A stretch of DNA of 64,000 nucleotides from Polynucleobacter sp. JS-JIR-II-50. GTDB taxonomy: Bacteria > Pseudomonadota > Gammaproteobacteria > Burkholderiales > Burkholderiaceae. Each line of letters begins with the position of its first letter. The first letter of the stretch is position 1. The notes beneath the pieces are model-generated. The model was not told the origin of the DNA. It ran no database searches and saw nothing but the letters and a program-made list of their open reading frames with translations. Location: NCBI RefSeq assembly GCF_018687895.1, contig NZ_CP061307.1, positions 868,001 to 932,000 of the forward strand, written 5' to 3'. Below are positions 8,174 through 17,825 of the stretch, one piece after another. Both the position numbers and the translations under genes were made by a program.

Positions 8174-9610
8174 ATGAGCCAAGCTTTTGACGTAGTAGTA
8201 ATAGGTGCTGGCCCTGGTGGCTACATCGCCGCAATTCGTGCAGCGCAACTTGGTTTTAAGGTTGCCTGTGCTGAATCTAGTTCCTATGATGATCCTAAAG
8301 GTGAAACACGTTTGGGCGGTACCTGCTTAAACGTGGGTTGTATTCCTTCTAAGGCGTTGTTGGCGTCTTCGGAAGAGTTCGAGAAGATCAGCCATCACGC
8401 CGCAGATCATGGCATTAAAGTGGGTGCGGTAAGCATCGACTCTAAAAAGATGATCGCTCGTAAAGACGATATCGTTACCAAAATGACGGGTGGCATTCAG
8501 TACTTGTTCCGTAAAAACAAGATCACCTTGTTGAAAGGTCACGCTTCATTCGAGGGCAAGGGCGCTGATGGTTATCAAGTAAAGATTGATGGCAAAGACA
8601 AAGAAACGGTTACTGCAAAAAATGTGATCATTGCAACAGGATCTAAAGCTCGCCACCTCCCAGGCGTTACTGTGGATAACGTCTTGATCTGCGATAACGA
8701 AGGCGCATTGAAGTTCGACTCTGCCCCTAAGAAATTAGGCGTAATCGGTGCTGGTGTAATCGGCCTGGAGTTGGGCTCTGTATGGCGCCGTCTTGGTGCT
8801 GAAGTGACCGTGCTTGAAGCAATGCCTTCATTCTTGGGTGCTTGCGATATCGGTATTGCTAAAGAAGCTCAAAAGCTCTTTGCTAAGCAAGGCTTAGATA
8901 TTCATACTGGAGTAAAGATTAGCGATGTTAAGGCCGACAAGAAGGGTGTGGTGGTCAATTACACCGATAGCGCTGGTAAGACTGCTAAGTTGGAATGTGA
9001 GCGCTTAATTGTTTCCGTTGGTCGTGTACCTAACACCGATAAATTGGGTTTAGACAAGATTGGCCTCAAAGTGGATGAGCGTGGCTTCATTCCAATTGAT
9101 GATCACACTTGTGCTACTGCTGCGCCAGGCGTTTATGCTGTTGGTGACGTAGTGCGCGGCCCTATGTTGGCACACAAAGCAGAAGACGAAGGCGTCTTGG
9201 TTGCTGAAGTGATTGCCGGTCAAAAGCCTCATATCGATTACAACTGCATTCCTTGGGTGATCTATACCGATCCTGAAATTGCCTGGGTTGGTAAAACTGA
9301 ACAAGCACTCAAAGAGGCAGGCATTGCTTATAAAGCAGGTCAGTTCCCCTTTGCTGCTAACGGCCGTGCATTAGGCATGGGTCGTGCTGATGGTTTCATT
9401 AAGGTATTAGCTGATTCTAAGACTGATGAGATTCTTGGCGTACATATTATTGGTGCCAATGCTTCTGACTTAATTGCTGAAGCAGCGGTTGCAATGGAAT
9501 TCAAAGCAGCAGCAGAAGATATTGCTCGTATCTGTCATGCACATCCAAGTTTGTCTGAAGTGATGCGTGAAGCAGCATTGGCGACAGATTCACGTGCATT
9601 AAATATGTAA
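8174..9610 (+). CDS. lpdA: dihydrolipoyl dehydrogenase (E3)
   Basis: FAD flavoprotein that reoxidises the dihydrolipoyl arm of E2 with NAD+. The 478 residues show the FAD site GAGPGGYIAA (11-20), the redox disulfide C51/C56 in GGTCLNVGCIPSK, the NAD site GAGVIGLELGSVWRRLG, the second FAD motif GVYAVGDVV, and the C-terminal catalytic His-Glu pair (H457, E462 in HAHPSLSE). GAAGGGAAG precedes the ATG. As third gene of the sucA operon it is probably the complex-specific E3 (odhL), though E3 can be shared with other 2-oxoacid dehydrogenases. Confidence 0.96.
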   Translation: MSQAFDVVVIGAGPGGYIAAIRAAQLGFKVACAESSSYDDPKGETRLGGTCLNVGCIPSKALLASSEEFEKISHHAADHGIKVGAVSIDSKKMIARKDDIVTKMTGGIQYLFRKNKITLLKGHASFEGKGADGYQVKIDGKDKETVTAKNVIIATGSKARHLPGVTVDNVLICDNEGALKFDSAPKKLGVIGAGVIGLELGSVWRRLGAEVTVLEAMPSFLGACDIGIAKEAQKLFAKQGLDIHTGVKISDVKADKKGVVVNYTDSAGKTAKLECERLIVSVGRVPNTDKLGLDKIGLKVDERGFIPIDDHTCATAAPGVYAVGDVVRGPMLAHKAEDEGVLVAEVIAGQKPHIDYNCIPWVIYTDPEIAWVGKTEQALKEAGIAYKAGQFPFAANGRALGMGRADGFIKVLADSKTDEILGVHIIGANASDLIAEAAVAMEFKAAAEDIARICHAHPSLSEVMREAALATDSRALNM

Positions 9611-10714
9611 TTGAAAACCATTGAGTTTTACCAACAAGAGTTAAAGGCGCGCGGGTATCAAAGTGATCCCGCGCAGCTTCGTGCTGTAGAGCGTCTTCAG
9701 GAATGCGAAGATGAATGGATTGCTTACAAAGAAATCCGCAGCAATAGCCTAAAGAAAAAGTTTTTTAAACCAATGCTTCCTCGTGGCATTTACTTGTGGG
9801 GTGGCGTAGGGCGTGGCAAATCTTTCTTAATGGACTGCTTTTATGCGGCTTCACCATTAGAAAAGAAAATCCGCATTCATTTTCATGAGTTTATGCGGGA
9901 AGTGCATCGTGAATTGCATGAACTCTCAGGAATGTCAGATCCACTAGATGAGCTTGCTAAGCGTATTTCAAATCGTTATCGCCTCATTTGTTTTGATGAG
10001 TTTCACATCAACGACATTGCCGATGCGATGATTCTCTATCGCTTACTCAGCGCACTCTTTGCTGACCGCGTACAGTTTGTGATGACATCGAACTATCGTC
10101 CAGATCAGCTCTATCCGAATGGTTTACATCGAGATCGATTGATTCCTGCAATTAAGCTGTTGGAAGAAAAGCTCGATGTCTTGAACGTAGATGCAGGCAA
10201 TGATTACCGCCGTGTGCAGATGGCGCAAGTCGAAGCCTATCTGACCCCGGTCAATGCGGAAACGCAAGCAACGCTTGGTCAAATGTTCCAAACCTTAATT
10301 GGTAATCAAAAAGAGGCTCGTAATCCTGTCCTCAATATTGAGTCCCGTGAATTACGACCGCTTCATATGGCTGATGGCGTAGTTTGGTTCGACTTCAAAA
10401 CTTTGTGTTGTGGCCCACGCTCACAAAATGATTATCTAGAGATTGCGAACCAGTTCCATACGGTGATCCTGTCTGGGGTGCCTTATATGCCTCCAAGAAT
10501 GACAAATGAAGCCCGCCGCTTTATTTGGCTAATCGACGTCTTATACGACCACAAGATCAAGCTCATCATATCTGCTGAGGTTCCAGCCCCAGATTTGTAC
10601 ACTGAGGGCCAAATTACAGCTGAATTCTCTCGAACCGTGTCCCGTTTGATTGAGATGCAGTCTCGTGACTACCTAGATGCGCCGCGCCGGGTAATTGATA
10701 CCAGCTTGACCTAA
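9611..10714 (+). CDS. zapE: ZapE/AFG1-family AAA-type ATPase
   Basis: P-loop ATPase of the AFG1/ZapE family; in E. coli it acts at the constricting division ring, and mitochondrial relatives assist protein quality control. Of 367 residues, the Walker A motif GGVGRGKS is at 64-71 and Walker B is LICFDEFHINDIADA. The TTG at 9611 follows the lpdA stop with no spacing, and no ATG gives a full-length protein, so translation is probably coupled to lpdA. Placement behind the 2-oxoglutarate dehydrogenase genes is common in Burkholderiales. Confidence 0.9.
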   Translation: MKTIEFYQQELKARGYQSDPAQLRAVERLQECEDEWIAYKEIRSNSLKKKFFKPMLPRGIYLWGGVGRGKSFLMDCFYAASPLEKKIRIHFHEFMREVHRELHELSGMSDPLDELAKRISNRYRLICFDEFHINDIADAMILYRLLSALFADRVQFVMTSNYRPDQLYPNGLHRDRLIPAIKLLEEKLDVLNVDAGNDYRRVQMAQVEAYLTPVNAETQATLGQMFQTLIGNQKEARNPVLNIESRELRPLHMADGVVWFDFKTLCCGPRSQNDYLEIANQFHTVILSGVPYMPPRMTNEARRFIWLIDVLYDHKIKLIISAEVPAPDLYTEGQITAEFSRTVSRLIEMQSRDYLDAPRRVIDTSLT

Positions 10715-10723
10715 AATAGGGTC

Positions 10724-11575
10724 ATGAGCAGCTTTTCACCCCTAAATGCCGACTTGCATTGCCATTCAGTCATTTCTGACGGCACTTTGACGCCCGAACA
10801 ATTAGCGGAGCGCGCTAAAGCCAATGGGGTGCATTTGTGGGCGCTGACAGATCACGATGAGTTGGGTGGTCAGAAACGTGCTCGAGAAGCAGCTAGCGCA
10901 TTAAACATCGATTACCTTACTGGTGTAGAAATTTCTGTCACTTGGATGGGAGAGACGATTCATATTGTTGGTCTTGGAATTGATGCTGAACATACTGGCA
11001 TCATCGAAGGACTTCGCCGTACTCGTGATGGCCGAGGTAATCGCGCCAAACTCATGGCCGAACAATTACTCAAAGCAGGTATACCTGGCGCTTATGAAGG
11101 CGCACTTCATTTTGCAGGCAATCATGACTTGATTTCAAGAACACACTTTGCACGTTTCTTGGTGGAGCAGGGTGTGTGTCGCAATACCGAGCATGTATTT
11201 AAAAATTATTTAATTGAAGGTAAGCCAGGATATGTACCTCATCAGTGGGCTAAGCTCGATGATGCGGTTAGCTGGATTAAGGCGGCAGGTGGGGTGGCGG
11301 TGATTGCGCATCCTGGTCGCTACAGTAGACTCAATGCCATGCAAATGGATGAGCTCTATAAACACTTTAAGGATATTGGCGGCCTGGCGATTGAGGTGAT
11401 TACTGGTAGCCATAGTCCGGACCAGTACAAAACTTTTGCAAAGATTGCCCAGCAATACGGATTTTTGGCCTCTCGGGGCTCCGATTTTCATGATCCAAGT
11501 GAGAGTCATATAGATTTGGGCAGTTTGCCGCACTTACCGGACCACCTCACGCCAGTATGGTCCGCATTTCATTAA
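10724..11575 (+). CDS. PHP-domain phosphoesterase (RNase AM / nucleoside 3',5'-bisphosphate phosphatase family)
   Basis: A 283-residue metal-dependent phosphoesterase of the PHP family. Metal ligands are visible in order: DLHCHSVISDG, LTDHDELGG, GVEIS, VIAHPGRYS and SRGSDFH near the C-terminus. The closest characterised relatives are E. coli YciV (RNase AM, which trims 5' ends of RNA) and bacterial 3',5'-nucleoside bisphosphate phosphatase. The ATG at 10724 lies 10 bp behind zapE, and trpS follows; the PHP-trpS neighbourhood also occurs in enterobacteria (yciV near the trp genes). The substrate is inferred from family only. Confidence 0.85.
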   Translation: MSSFSPLNADLHCHSVISDGTLTPEQLAERAKANGVHLWALTDHDELGGQKRAREAASALNIDYLTGVEISVTWMGETIHIVGLGIDAEHTGIIEGLRRTRDGRGNRAKLMAEQLLKAGIPGAYEGALHFAGNHDLISRTHFARFLVEQGVCRNTEHVFKNYLIEGKPGYVPHQWAKLDDAVSWIKAAGGVAVIAHPGRYSRLNAMQMDELYKHFKDIGGLAIEVITGSHSPDQYKTFAKIAQQYGFLASRGSDFHDPSESHIDLGSLPHLPDHLTPVWSAFH

Positions 11576-11628
11576 ACGATTAATCCATTAACTCCATCAT
11601 TACTTAACCACTTAGAAAAAGAATACAG

Positions 11629-12831
11629 ATGTTTGCTGAACGCGTTCTCTCTGGCATGCGACCAACCGGTAGCCTGCACTTGGGTCACTACCATGGTGTT
11701 TTAAAGAATTGGGTGCGCTTGCAGTCCGAGTATCCATGCTTCTTTTTTGTGGCTGATTGGCATGCATTAACTACTCATTATGAGACTCCGGATGTTATTG
11801 AGCAGTCTGTGTGGGATATGGTGATTGATTGGTTAGCAACAGGTGTTGATCCCAATCAGGCGACTTTGTTTATTCAAAGCAAAGTGCCTGAGCACGCTGA
11901 GCTTTTTCTATTGCTTTCTATGGGAACCCCATTGGGATGGCTTGAGCGGGTGCCCACCTACAAGGATCAAATTGAGAAACTCAAGGAAAAAGATCTCCAG
12001 ACTTATGGTTTCCTAGGTTATCCATTGCTGCAGGCTGCCGATATATTGATGTATCGCGCACAGTTGGTGCCTGTTGGTGAAGATCAAGTACCACACGTAG
12101 AGATGACTCGTGAGGTAGCGCGTCGCTTTAATTATTTATACGGACGCGAGCCCGGCTTTGAAGAAAAAGCCTTAGAGGCAGTTAAAAAATTAGGCAGCAA
12201 GCGCGCCAAAATGTATGCGGAATTACGAGTAGCATTCCAAGAGCGTGGTGATGATGAGGCATTGGAGCAAGCCAAAGCGTTGCTACAAGAAGCGCAGAGT
12301 TTGTCGATGGCTGATCGCGAAAGGCTCTTTGGCTTTTTAGAGGGTGCTCGCAAAATTATCCTGCCTGAGCCACAAGCATTGCTCACAACGGCATCACGGA
12401 TGCCTGGTATCGATGGTCAGAAGATGTCTAAGTCTTATGGCAATACCATCAGCATTCGCGAAAATCCCGAAGATGTGATTAAAAAGATTCGTACGATGCC
12501 AACCGATCCAGCGCGCGTCCGCAGAACCGACGCAGGGGATCCGGCACGTTGCCCCGTATGGCAACTGCACACTGTTTACTCCAATGAAGAAACGAAACAA
12601 TGGGTTGATAAGGGCTGTAAATCTGCTGGTATTGGATGCCTTGAGTGCAAGCAACCAGTAATCGATTCAATTTTGGCTGAGCAGCAACCAATGTTTGAGC
12701 GTGCACAGAAGTATTTGGATGACCCTAGTTTGCTGCGTTCCATCATTGCTGATGGTTGCGACAAAGCGCGCAAGGTTGCCCAGGAAACTATGCGCGAGGT
12801 TCGCGAAGCAATGGGCCTTGCATACGATTGA
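11629..12831 (+). CDS. trpS: tryptophan-tRNA ligase
   Basis: Class I aminoacyl-tRNA synthetase that charges tRNA-Trp. The HIGH-type motif is seen in GSLHLGHYHG near the N-terminus and the KMSKS motif in GQKMSKSYGN. At 400 residues it is longer than the 330-residue E. coli type. The extra length is a charged helical insertion before KMSKS (around KKLGSKRAKMYAELR to EGARKIILPEP), a form common in betaproteobacteria. ATG 11629 follows AGAAAAAGAATACAG, a weak ribosome site. The next gene begins 3 bp after the stop. Confidence 0.96.
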   Translation: MFAERVLSGMRPTGSLHLGHYHGVLKNWVRLQSEYPCFFFVADWHALTTHYETPDVIEQSVWDMVIDWLATGVDPNQATLFIQSKVPEHAELFLLLSMGTPLGWLERVPTYKDQIEKLKEKDLQTYGFLGYPLLQAADILMYRAQLVPVGEDQVPHVEMTREVARRFNYLYGREPGFEEKALEAVKKLGSKRAKMYAELRVAFQERGDDEALEQAKALLQEAQSLSMADRERLFGFLEGARKIILPEPQALLTTASRMPGIDGQKMSKSYGNTISIRENPEDVIKKIRTMPTDPARVRRTDAGDPARCPVWQLHTVYSNEETKQWVDKGCKSAGIGCLECKQPVIDSILAEQQPMFERAQKYLDDPSLLRSIIADGCDKARKVAQETMREVREAMGLAYD

Positions 12832-12834
12832 GTC

Positions 12835-13404
12835 TTGATCTTGCCTAGCCCACATGATGCCATTTTGAATGCCTCGCCTTGGGTAAGGAGATTTGCGCCT
12901 CTCATTCCAAAGGGTGGGGTGGTGCTGGATTTAGCTTGCGGATCAGGTCGACACTCTGAGTTATTGGCAGGCATGGGTCACGATGTCTTGGCGGTTGATC
13001 AAGATGTCACAGTAGTAGGCTCTATTGGCAACCCGTTAATCACTCCAAAGCATCTCAATCTTGAGCAGGCTGATTGGCCCCTGATTGGTTTAGAGTTCAA
13101 CGCGATCGTAGTGACAAACTACCTCTATCGTCCGCACTTAGACCAATTGCCCAAAATGCTTCAACAGGGTGGTGTTTTGATCTACGAAACCTTCGCCCTG
13201 GGGAATGAAGAATTTGGTAAGCCATCCAACCCTAATTTCCTCTTAAATCCAGGGGAATTGCTCACTTTTGCCTCCCTTCATGGTCTTAAGGTAGTGGCTT
13301 ATGAGGATATTTACGTAGATCAACCCAAACCAGCCATGGTTCAGCGCCTGTGCGCGGTAAAAGGTGAGCTAAAACAGCGCATTCCGTTACAATTTCAGGG
13401 TTAA
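12835..13404 (+). CDS. class I SAM-dependent methyltransferase
   Basis: A 189-residue Rossmann-fold methyltransferase. Motif I is [16 protein letters not shown], followed by the acidic end of strand 2 (VLAVDQD) and the [26 protein letters not shown] stretch of motifs IV-VI. The TTG start at 12835 lies 3 bp behind trpS; no ATG lies upstream of motif I, so coupled translation from TTG is the best reading. The substrate is unknown. The family is often annotated beside dapA in Burkholderiales, with no demonstrated link to lysine synthesis. Confidence 0.85.
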   Translation: MILPSPHDAILNASPWVRRFAPLIPKGGVVLDLACGSGRHSELLAGMGHDVLAVDQDVTVVGSIGNPLITPKHLNLEQADWPLIGLEFNAIVVTNYLYRPHLDQLPKMLQQGGVLIYETFALGNEEFGKPSNPNFLLNPGELLTFASLHGLKVVAYEDIYVDQPKPAMVQRLCAVKGELKQRIPLQFQG

Positions 13405-13430
13405 GACAGCTAAAAATCGGTGCATATTCG

Positions 13431-14354
13431 GTGACAAATACAGCTCATTCCAAAGGTAGCAAAAAGCCCATCGCTGGCAGTATGCCGGCTATCGTGACTC
13501 CCATGTTCGAAGATGGCAGCTTGGACTACGCTAGCTTGCGTTCCTTGTTAGATTGGCATGTGTCTGAAGGTACTGACGGCATTGTTATTGTCGGCACTAG
13601 CGGTGAGTCTCCAACAGTTTCTGTTGAAGAGCATTGTGAGCTCATTCGCGTGACAGTAGAGCAGATTGCTGGACGTATTCCAGTGATTGCTGGTACCGGT
13701 GGCAACTCTACGATTGAAGCTATTGAATTAACCAAATTTGCTAAGCAGGTTGGCGCGGATGCGAGTTTGCAGGTAGTGCCTTATTACAACAAGCCAACGC
13801 AAGATGGCATGTTTGCTCACTTTAAAAAGATTGCTGAGTCAGTCGATTTGCCGGTGATCTTGTATAACGTTCCCGGTAGAACGGTTGCTGATTTAGCTGG
13901 TGATACCGTGGTTCGTTTAGCGGGTGTGCCAGGCATTATCGGTATTAAAGAGGCAACAGGTAGCCTAGAGCGCGGCACCTTATTGATCAATGATCTCAAG
14001 CGTGCCGGCCATCAAGACTTCTCCGTATTTTCTGGTGATGATCTCACCGCGGCCATGCTGATGTTGATGGGCGGTAAGGGAAACATTTCTGTCACGGCCA
14101 ATATTGCTCCGCGTTTAATGCATGAGCTCTGTGTGGCTGCCATGTCTGATGATGTGAAAAGAACCCGTGAAATTCAATACCAATTGATTGCGGTCCATAA
14201 GGCCATGTTCACAGAGGCTAACCCAATCCCAGTGAAGTGGGCATTACACGAGATGGGCAAGATTACTGCTGGTATTCGCTTGCCATTAACACCTTTAAGC
14301 AATTCCTTACGCGAGCCTTTGAAGGCAGCGTTAAAACAGGCCAACCTATTATGA
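13431..14354 (+). CDS. dapA: 4-hydroxy-tetrahydrodipicolinate synthase
   Basis: First committed step of the diaminopimelate/lysine branch: condenses pyruvate with aspartate semialdehyde through a Schiff base. Of 307 residues, the Schiff-base lysine is K173 in GIKEATG, the catalytic tyrosine Y145 in ILYNVPGR, and the pyruvate-carboxylate motif GTSGESPT is at 55-62. GTG at 13431 is the start; the first 12 residues ([12 protein letters not shown]) are a polar extension. bamC begins in its stop codon (ATGA overlap), as in E. coli, where dapA and bamC are also paired. lysC of the same pathway is at 26971. Confidence 0.97.
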   Translation: MTNTAHSKGSKKPIAGSMPAIVTPMFEDGSLDYASLRSLLDWHVSEGTDGIVIVGTSGESPTVSVEEHCELIRVTVEQIAGRIPVIAGTGGNSTIEAIELTKFAKQVGADASLQVVPYYNKPTQDGMFAHFKKIAESVDLPVILYNVPGRTVADLAGDTVVRLAGVPGIIGIKEATGSLERGTLLINDLKRAGHQDFSVFSGDDLTAAMLMLMGGKGNISVTANIAPRLMHELCVAAMSDDVKRTREIQYQLIAVHKAMFTEANPIPVKWALHEMGKITAGIRLPLTPLSNSLREPLKAALKQANLL

Positions 14355-15499
14355 TGAATCTGCTCCAACTATTCCGTCGATATTTATCGATTCTGGCTTT
14401 AATCGTTATTGCTTCTTCTGCATTGACTGCTTGTAAGTCAGTTACTAGTAACGATACTGTTGACTACAAGAGCGCGGGCGCTGTGCGCGGTCCTAATTTG
14501 TCATATCCACCCGACTTGATCACGGCGCAGGCTGATCGACGCTACATCGTTCAGGATGGTACGGCTACGATGTCTGAATATAATGCCGCTGTTAAAAAAT
14601 CAACGCAGATGCGCAGCAATGTCATGACGGGTATTCCTGGTATGCGAATTGCGCGTGATGGTGAGCGTCGTTGGTTGGTTGTTGAAAAACCAGCCCCTGA
14701 GCTCTATCCACAAGTAAAAGATTTTTGGCAAGAGAATGGTTTCTTGTTGGTGATAGATTCACCATCAACTGGCATCATGGAAACAGACTGGGCAGAAAAT
14801 CGCGCAAAGATTGCGCAAGATTGGATTCGCTCAACTATTGGCGGTGCAATCGATTCTATATATGACACTGGTGAGCGTGATAAATACAAAACTCGCCTAG
14901 AAGTATCTAAGCCGGGCGAGACTGAGATTTACATCACCCAGCGTGGTGCGATTGAAAAATGTACCTCTGACGCCACTGGAAATTGTATTTCTACTATTTG
15001 GACTGCTCGTCCAAACGATCCCGAGTTAGAGGCTGCATTCTTGGCTCGTTTGATGGAGCGCTTAGGCATGACGCAAGAGCAAGCTAAAGCAATGGTTGCA
15101 GTGCCTCTTGGCCCAAAAACGCCTAAAGCAAAGTTTGTTCAAGAAGGGACTAACCAAGCCTATATCGAGCTCAGCGCTGGCTTTGATCGCGCTTGGCGTG
15201 ATGTTGGATTGGCTTTGGATCGCTCTAATTTCACCGTGGAAGATCGTAATCGCTCTAGCGGTGTTTACTATGTTCGTTACGTGAACCCTAAAGACTTGGG
15301 TGATACCAAAGGCTTCTTCTCCAATCTCTTTAGCAGTAAAGATGAATCTGGTATGAAGGCAAAAAAATATCAGGTGCTTGTGAAGAGTACTGGTGAGAAT
15401 TCTGCAAATGTCTATGTACAGAATGCGGATGGCAAGCCAGAAAATACGCCTGCTGGTTACCAATTGCTGACTTTGTTAACGGAGCAGCTAACGAAGTAA
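14351..15499 (+). CDS. bamC: outer membrane assembly lipoprotein BamC
   Basis: Lipoprotein of the BAM complex, which inserts beta-barrel proteins into the outer membrane. From ATG 14351 it has 382 residues. A hydrophobic signal peptide is followed by a lipobox ending at C28 (LTAC), then the extended segment [10 protein letters not shown] that binds BamD in E. coli. Two BamC helix-grip domains follow, about 110-210 and 265-380. The longer open frame from 14237 runs inside dapA and would bury the signal peptide, so it was rejected. It overlaps dapA by ATGA and ends at a strong bidirectional terminator. Confidence 0.92.
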   Translation: MMNLLQLFRRYLSILALIVIASSALTACKSVTSNDTVDYKSAGAVRGPNLSYPPDLITAQADRRYIVQDGTATMSEYNAAVKKSTQMRSNVMTGIPGMRIARDGERRWLVVEKPAPELYPQVKDFWQENGFLLVIDSPSTGIMETDWAENRAKIAQDWIRSTIGGAIDSIYDTGERDKYKTRLEVSKPGETEIYITQRGAIEKCTSDATGNCISTIWTARPNDPELEAAFLARLMERLGMTQEQAKAMVAVPLGPKTPKAKFVQEGTNQAYIELSAGFDRAWRDVGLALDRSNFTVEDRNRSSGVYYVRYVNPKDLGDTKGFFSNLFSSKDESGMKAKKYQVLVKSTGENSANVYVQNADGKPENTPAGYQLLTLLTEQLTK

Positions 15500-15517
15500 T
15501 AGTTTTCTCAAGCAAAT

Positions 15518-15546
15518 AAAAAAGCCGCTTTTCAGCGGCTTTTTTT
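15518..15546 (+). terminator. bidirectional rho-independent terminator
   Basis: Stem AAAAAAGCCGCT / AGCGGCTTTTTT around a short loop TTTC, with A and T tracts on both sides. It lies between the bamC stop and the convergent small lipoprotein gene, so it can end both transcripts. Confidence 0.92.
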
Positions 15547-15560
15547 CTTCATGAAGAAGA

Positions 15561-15731
15561 TTACTTCTTAGCGTCAGCAGCAGGAGCAGCTGGAGCTGGA
15601 GCAGCAGCAGGAGCTTCAGCAGCAGGTGCAGCTGGAGCAGCAGCAGCTTCAGCAGGTTTTGCTTCTTCTTTTTTACCGCAAGCGGCCAAGGCGATTGCTA
15701 ACATAGCAGCGAATACGAGTGACTTCTTCAT
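15561..15731 (-). CDS. small Ala/Pro-rich lipoprotein (56 residues)
   Basis: A short gene read directly from the sequence: ATG at 15731, TAA at 15561-15563. The protein starts MKKSLVFAAMLAIALAAC, a signal peptide with the lipobox LAAC at C18, followed by GKKEEAKP. The rest is almost only alanine and proline with a few glutamates, ending ADAKK. Good evidence that it is real: AAAGGAA ribosome site 7 bp before ATG, an intact lipobox, and a terminator directly behind. The likely place is the outer membrane, with the Ala/Pro tail as a spacer. It resembles small lipoproteins of Burkholderiales; function unknown. Confidence 0.85.
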   Translation of the reverse strand: MKKSLVFAAMLAIALAACGKKEEAKPAEAAAAPAAPAAEAPAAAPAPAAPAADAKK

Positions 15732-15840
15732 TTGTAATTTCCTTTAAAAAATTAATAACAATTACCGGTAATTGTTCTTTGGATATACCGAGGGAATGTC
15801 CCTAAGTAGTTTCCAGTAAATATTATATCCATCTCCGTAT

Positions 15841-17073
15841 TCAGTGTTCAAAAACCAACCAGCCGGCTAAATAAGCCTCATAAAGACTGGATTGATCAAG
15901 CTGTTTGAGTCTACTTGCCCTGAGCTCTTTATGGGCGGAGAGGGTTTGCCAGGCCGAAAGAATATCTGGGGCTTGTCCCTGGGTCATAGATTCTCCATTG
16001 CAATACACCTGTTTCCCAAGGCTCAGAATACGGGTTTGTGGGTGAGGTAGTAGTTTGCTGGACCCAAGCTTTCTAAGGAATTCTTGGGGCTTTAGCGGCT
16101 CATCGGGGGCATCAAACAGAGCCTGTTGTTTGGGCTCTGAAAGGTAGGCGGTAATCCCCGGCAGAAACCCATCAATTTGGTCTAATTTAAGCTCTCTGAG
16201 TTTTGAGGTCAGTTGTTTGATGAGCTCTTCCGGCAACTGCTCCGCAGTATGAGTTGCACCTTGTTTTGGGTCTGCAAACTTGTTCTCTAAGGCGGGAACA
16301 TCCTCCAAAGATTCTGCTAAGCGCCACAAGCCTTCTTGAAGTAACTCTTTAAAGCTGGGTGAACGAAATCCAACAGACCATGTTTGGCAACCCGCATCTA
16401 GTGCAATGCCATCATGAGCAACATGCGGTGGTAAATACAGCATGTCGCCAGGTTCCAAAGTCCACTCTTGTTCGGGCTTAAAGTTGCGCAGAATTTTTAG
16501 CGGTAGATTAGGGTTGAGACTCAGATCCTTTTGTTCTGAAATTTTCCACTGCCTTCTGCCAGACATTTGAATTAGGAATACGTCGTAAGAATCAAAGTGG
16601 GGCCCAACGCCGCCTCCAATGCCAGCAATGCTAATCATTAAGTCATCTAAGCGAGCATCGGGAATAAAGCGGAACCAAGACAGAATTTTTGAAGCTGCTG
16701 GATGATGTGCCTCCATTCCTTGAAGCAGCAAAGTCCAGTTGGGTTTGTCGATCGATGGAATGGCCCTTTTAGTAAACGGTCCGTTATTAAAGCTCCATGG
16801 ATTGGATTTAACCAAACGCGCCTCTACCTCTTCTTGCAGGGCAAATTTGAGTAACTCTTTGGTGGGAATGGGGCTATCTAGTGGATCTCCATCCCGGGCT
16901 GAGAGGGTAAATGCCGGAATCGCCCCGCGGATGAGAAGGGGCTTTTTATGCCAGTATCGCGTCATGAACTGGTCTGGACTAATACCCCCAAATAAGGCCC
17001 AGGGCTCGCCTAAAGGGAGCTTTGAGGGAGCCTGAGGTGGCTCATAGGGTTTGCTCAAGTAAAATGAGGTCAT
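15841..17073 (-). CDS. cupin/JmjC-type ribosomal oxygenase (RoxA/YcfD family)
   Basis: Fe(II)- and 2-oxoglutarate-dependent hydroxylase. E. coli RoxA hydroxylates an arginine of ribosomal protein L16; the same role is likely here. Of 410 residues, the iron ligands are H159 and D161 (GPHFDSYD) and H220 (YLPPHVAHDG). The JmjC core about 95-245 is followed by the winged helix C-terminal part seen in RoxA. Somewhat longer than E. coli RoxA (373). The ATG at 17073 lies 38 bp from the divergent FKBP gene, so the two share a promoter region. Its 2-oxoglutarate need links it only loosely to sucA. Confidence 0.85.
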   Translation of the reverse strand: MTSFYLSKPYEPPQAPSKLPLGEPWALFGGISPDQFMTRYWHKKPLLIRGAIPAFTLSARDGDPLDSPIPTKELLKFALQEEVEARLVKSNPWSFNNGPFTKRAIPSIDKPNWTLLLQGMEAHHPAASKILSWFRFIPDARLDDLMISIAGIGGGVGPHFDSYDVFLIQMSGRRQWKISEQKDLSLNPNLPLKILRNFKPEQEWTLEPGDMLYLPPHVAHDGIALDAGCQTWSVGFRSPSFKELLQEGLWRLAESLEDVPALENKFADPKQGATHTAEQLPEELIKQLTSKLRELKLDQIDGFLPGITAYLSEPKQQALFDAPDEPLKPQEFLRKLGSSKLLPHPQTRILSLGKQVYCNGESMTQGQAPDILSAWQTLSAHKELRASRLKQLDQSSLYEAYLAGWLVFEH

Positions 17074-17110
17074 AAAGTAAAAAGCTGTTTAGAAACTGAT
17101 TAAAAAACGA

Positions 17111-17728
17111 ATGTTCGACAAATTCCGCATGAAGATTGAAAAAAATACTATCGTATCCCTTCGCTATAAGTTAACCGATGCGCAAAACAATGTCATCGAG
17201 GAACCTGATTCTCCGATGGTATACCTGCACGGTGGTTATGAAGGCACTTTTCCTAAAATTGAGACTCTGCTTGATGGGCAAGATATTGGTTATGAGGCAA
17301 CGATTCAGCTCGAGCCTAGTGAGGCCTTTGGTGAATATGATCCTGAGTTGTTAAAGATCGAGCCACGCGCCCGTTTCCCTGAGCCTTTAGAAGTAGGAAT
17401 GCAGTTTGAAGGTGTGCCTGATGCAGATGAAGATGCGACTGTAGATGATCCTGAAGACGATGAGCCTTTAATTTATACCGTTACGGATGTTGCGGATAGC
17501 CAGGTCGTGTTGGATGGCAATCATCCGCTAGCTGGTATGGCGCTACGTTTTTGGGTTCAAGTTGAAGATGTTCGCGCGGCTACTGATGATGAAATTGAAA
17601 ATCGTCATCCAGAAGGCGGTGAAAGTTTCTCATTTGGGATGCCTAATGATGAGGGCGATGATGAAGATGAAGAATTTCCAGGCGGCGCATTAGGCGGTGA
17701 TAGCACTGGCCCACGTACGCTGCATTAA
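17111..17728 (+). CDS. SlyD-like FKBP-type peptidyl-prolyl isomerase
   Basis: A 205-residue folding helper of the SlyD subfamily. The FKBP half-domain begins about residue 8 (TIVSLRYKLTDAQNNVIEE), then YLHGGYEGTFPKIETLLDG and the typical LEPSEAFGEYDPELL. The insert-in-flap chaperone domain spans about 78-145 and is unusually acidic (DADEDATVDDPEDDEP). The C-terminus is acidic and Gly-rich instead of the metal-binding His/Cys tail of E. coli SlyD, so nickel delivery is unlikely. ATG 17111 was kept; ATG 17129 is a possible alternative, neither with a strong ribosome site. A terminator follows. Confidence 0.88.
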   Translation: MFDKFRMKIEKNTIVSLRYKLTDAQNNVIEEPDSPMVYLHGGYEGTFPKIETLLDGQDIGYEATIQLEPSEAFGEYDPELLKIEPRARFPEPLEVGMQFEGVPDADEDATVDDPEDDEPLIYTVTDVADSQVVLDGNHPLAGMALRFWVQVEDVRAATDDEIENRHPEGGESFSFGMPNDEGDDEDEEFPGGALGGDSTGPRTLH

Positions 17729-17747
17729 TTCAAAATCAAACTTGAAT

Positions 17748-17777
17748 AAAAAAAGGAATAGCATGCTATTCCTTTTT
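17748..17777 (+). terminator. rho-independent terminator behind the FKBP gene
   Basis: Stem AAAAAGGAATAG / CTATTCCTTTTT with loop CATG, flanked by A and T tracts; it can also end the convergent cysE transcript. Confidence 0.88.
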
Positions 17778-17825
17778 CTTTGCATCATTTCTTTTGCAAG
17801 ATTTCCCTAGGGTAACCCAGAATCG

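Noticed and set aside
14237..14350. N-terminal extension of BamC into dapA
   Set aside because: The lipoprotein signal peptide begins at ATG 14351, and the extension would lie before it.
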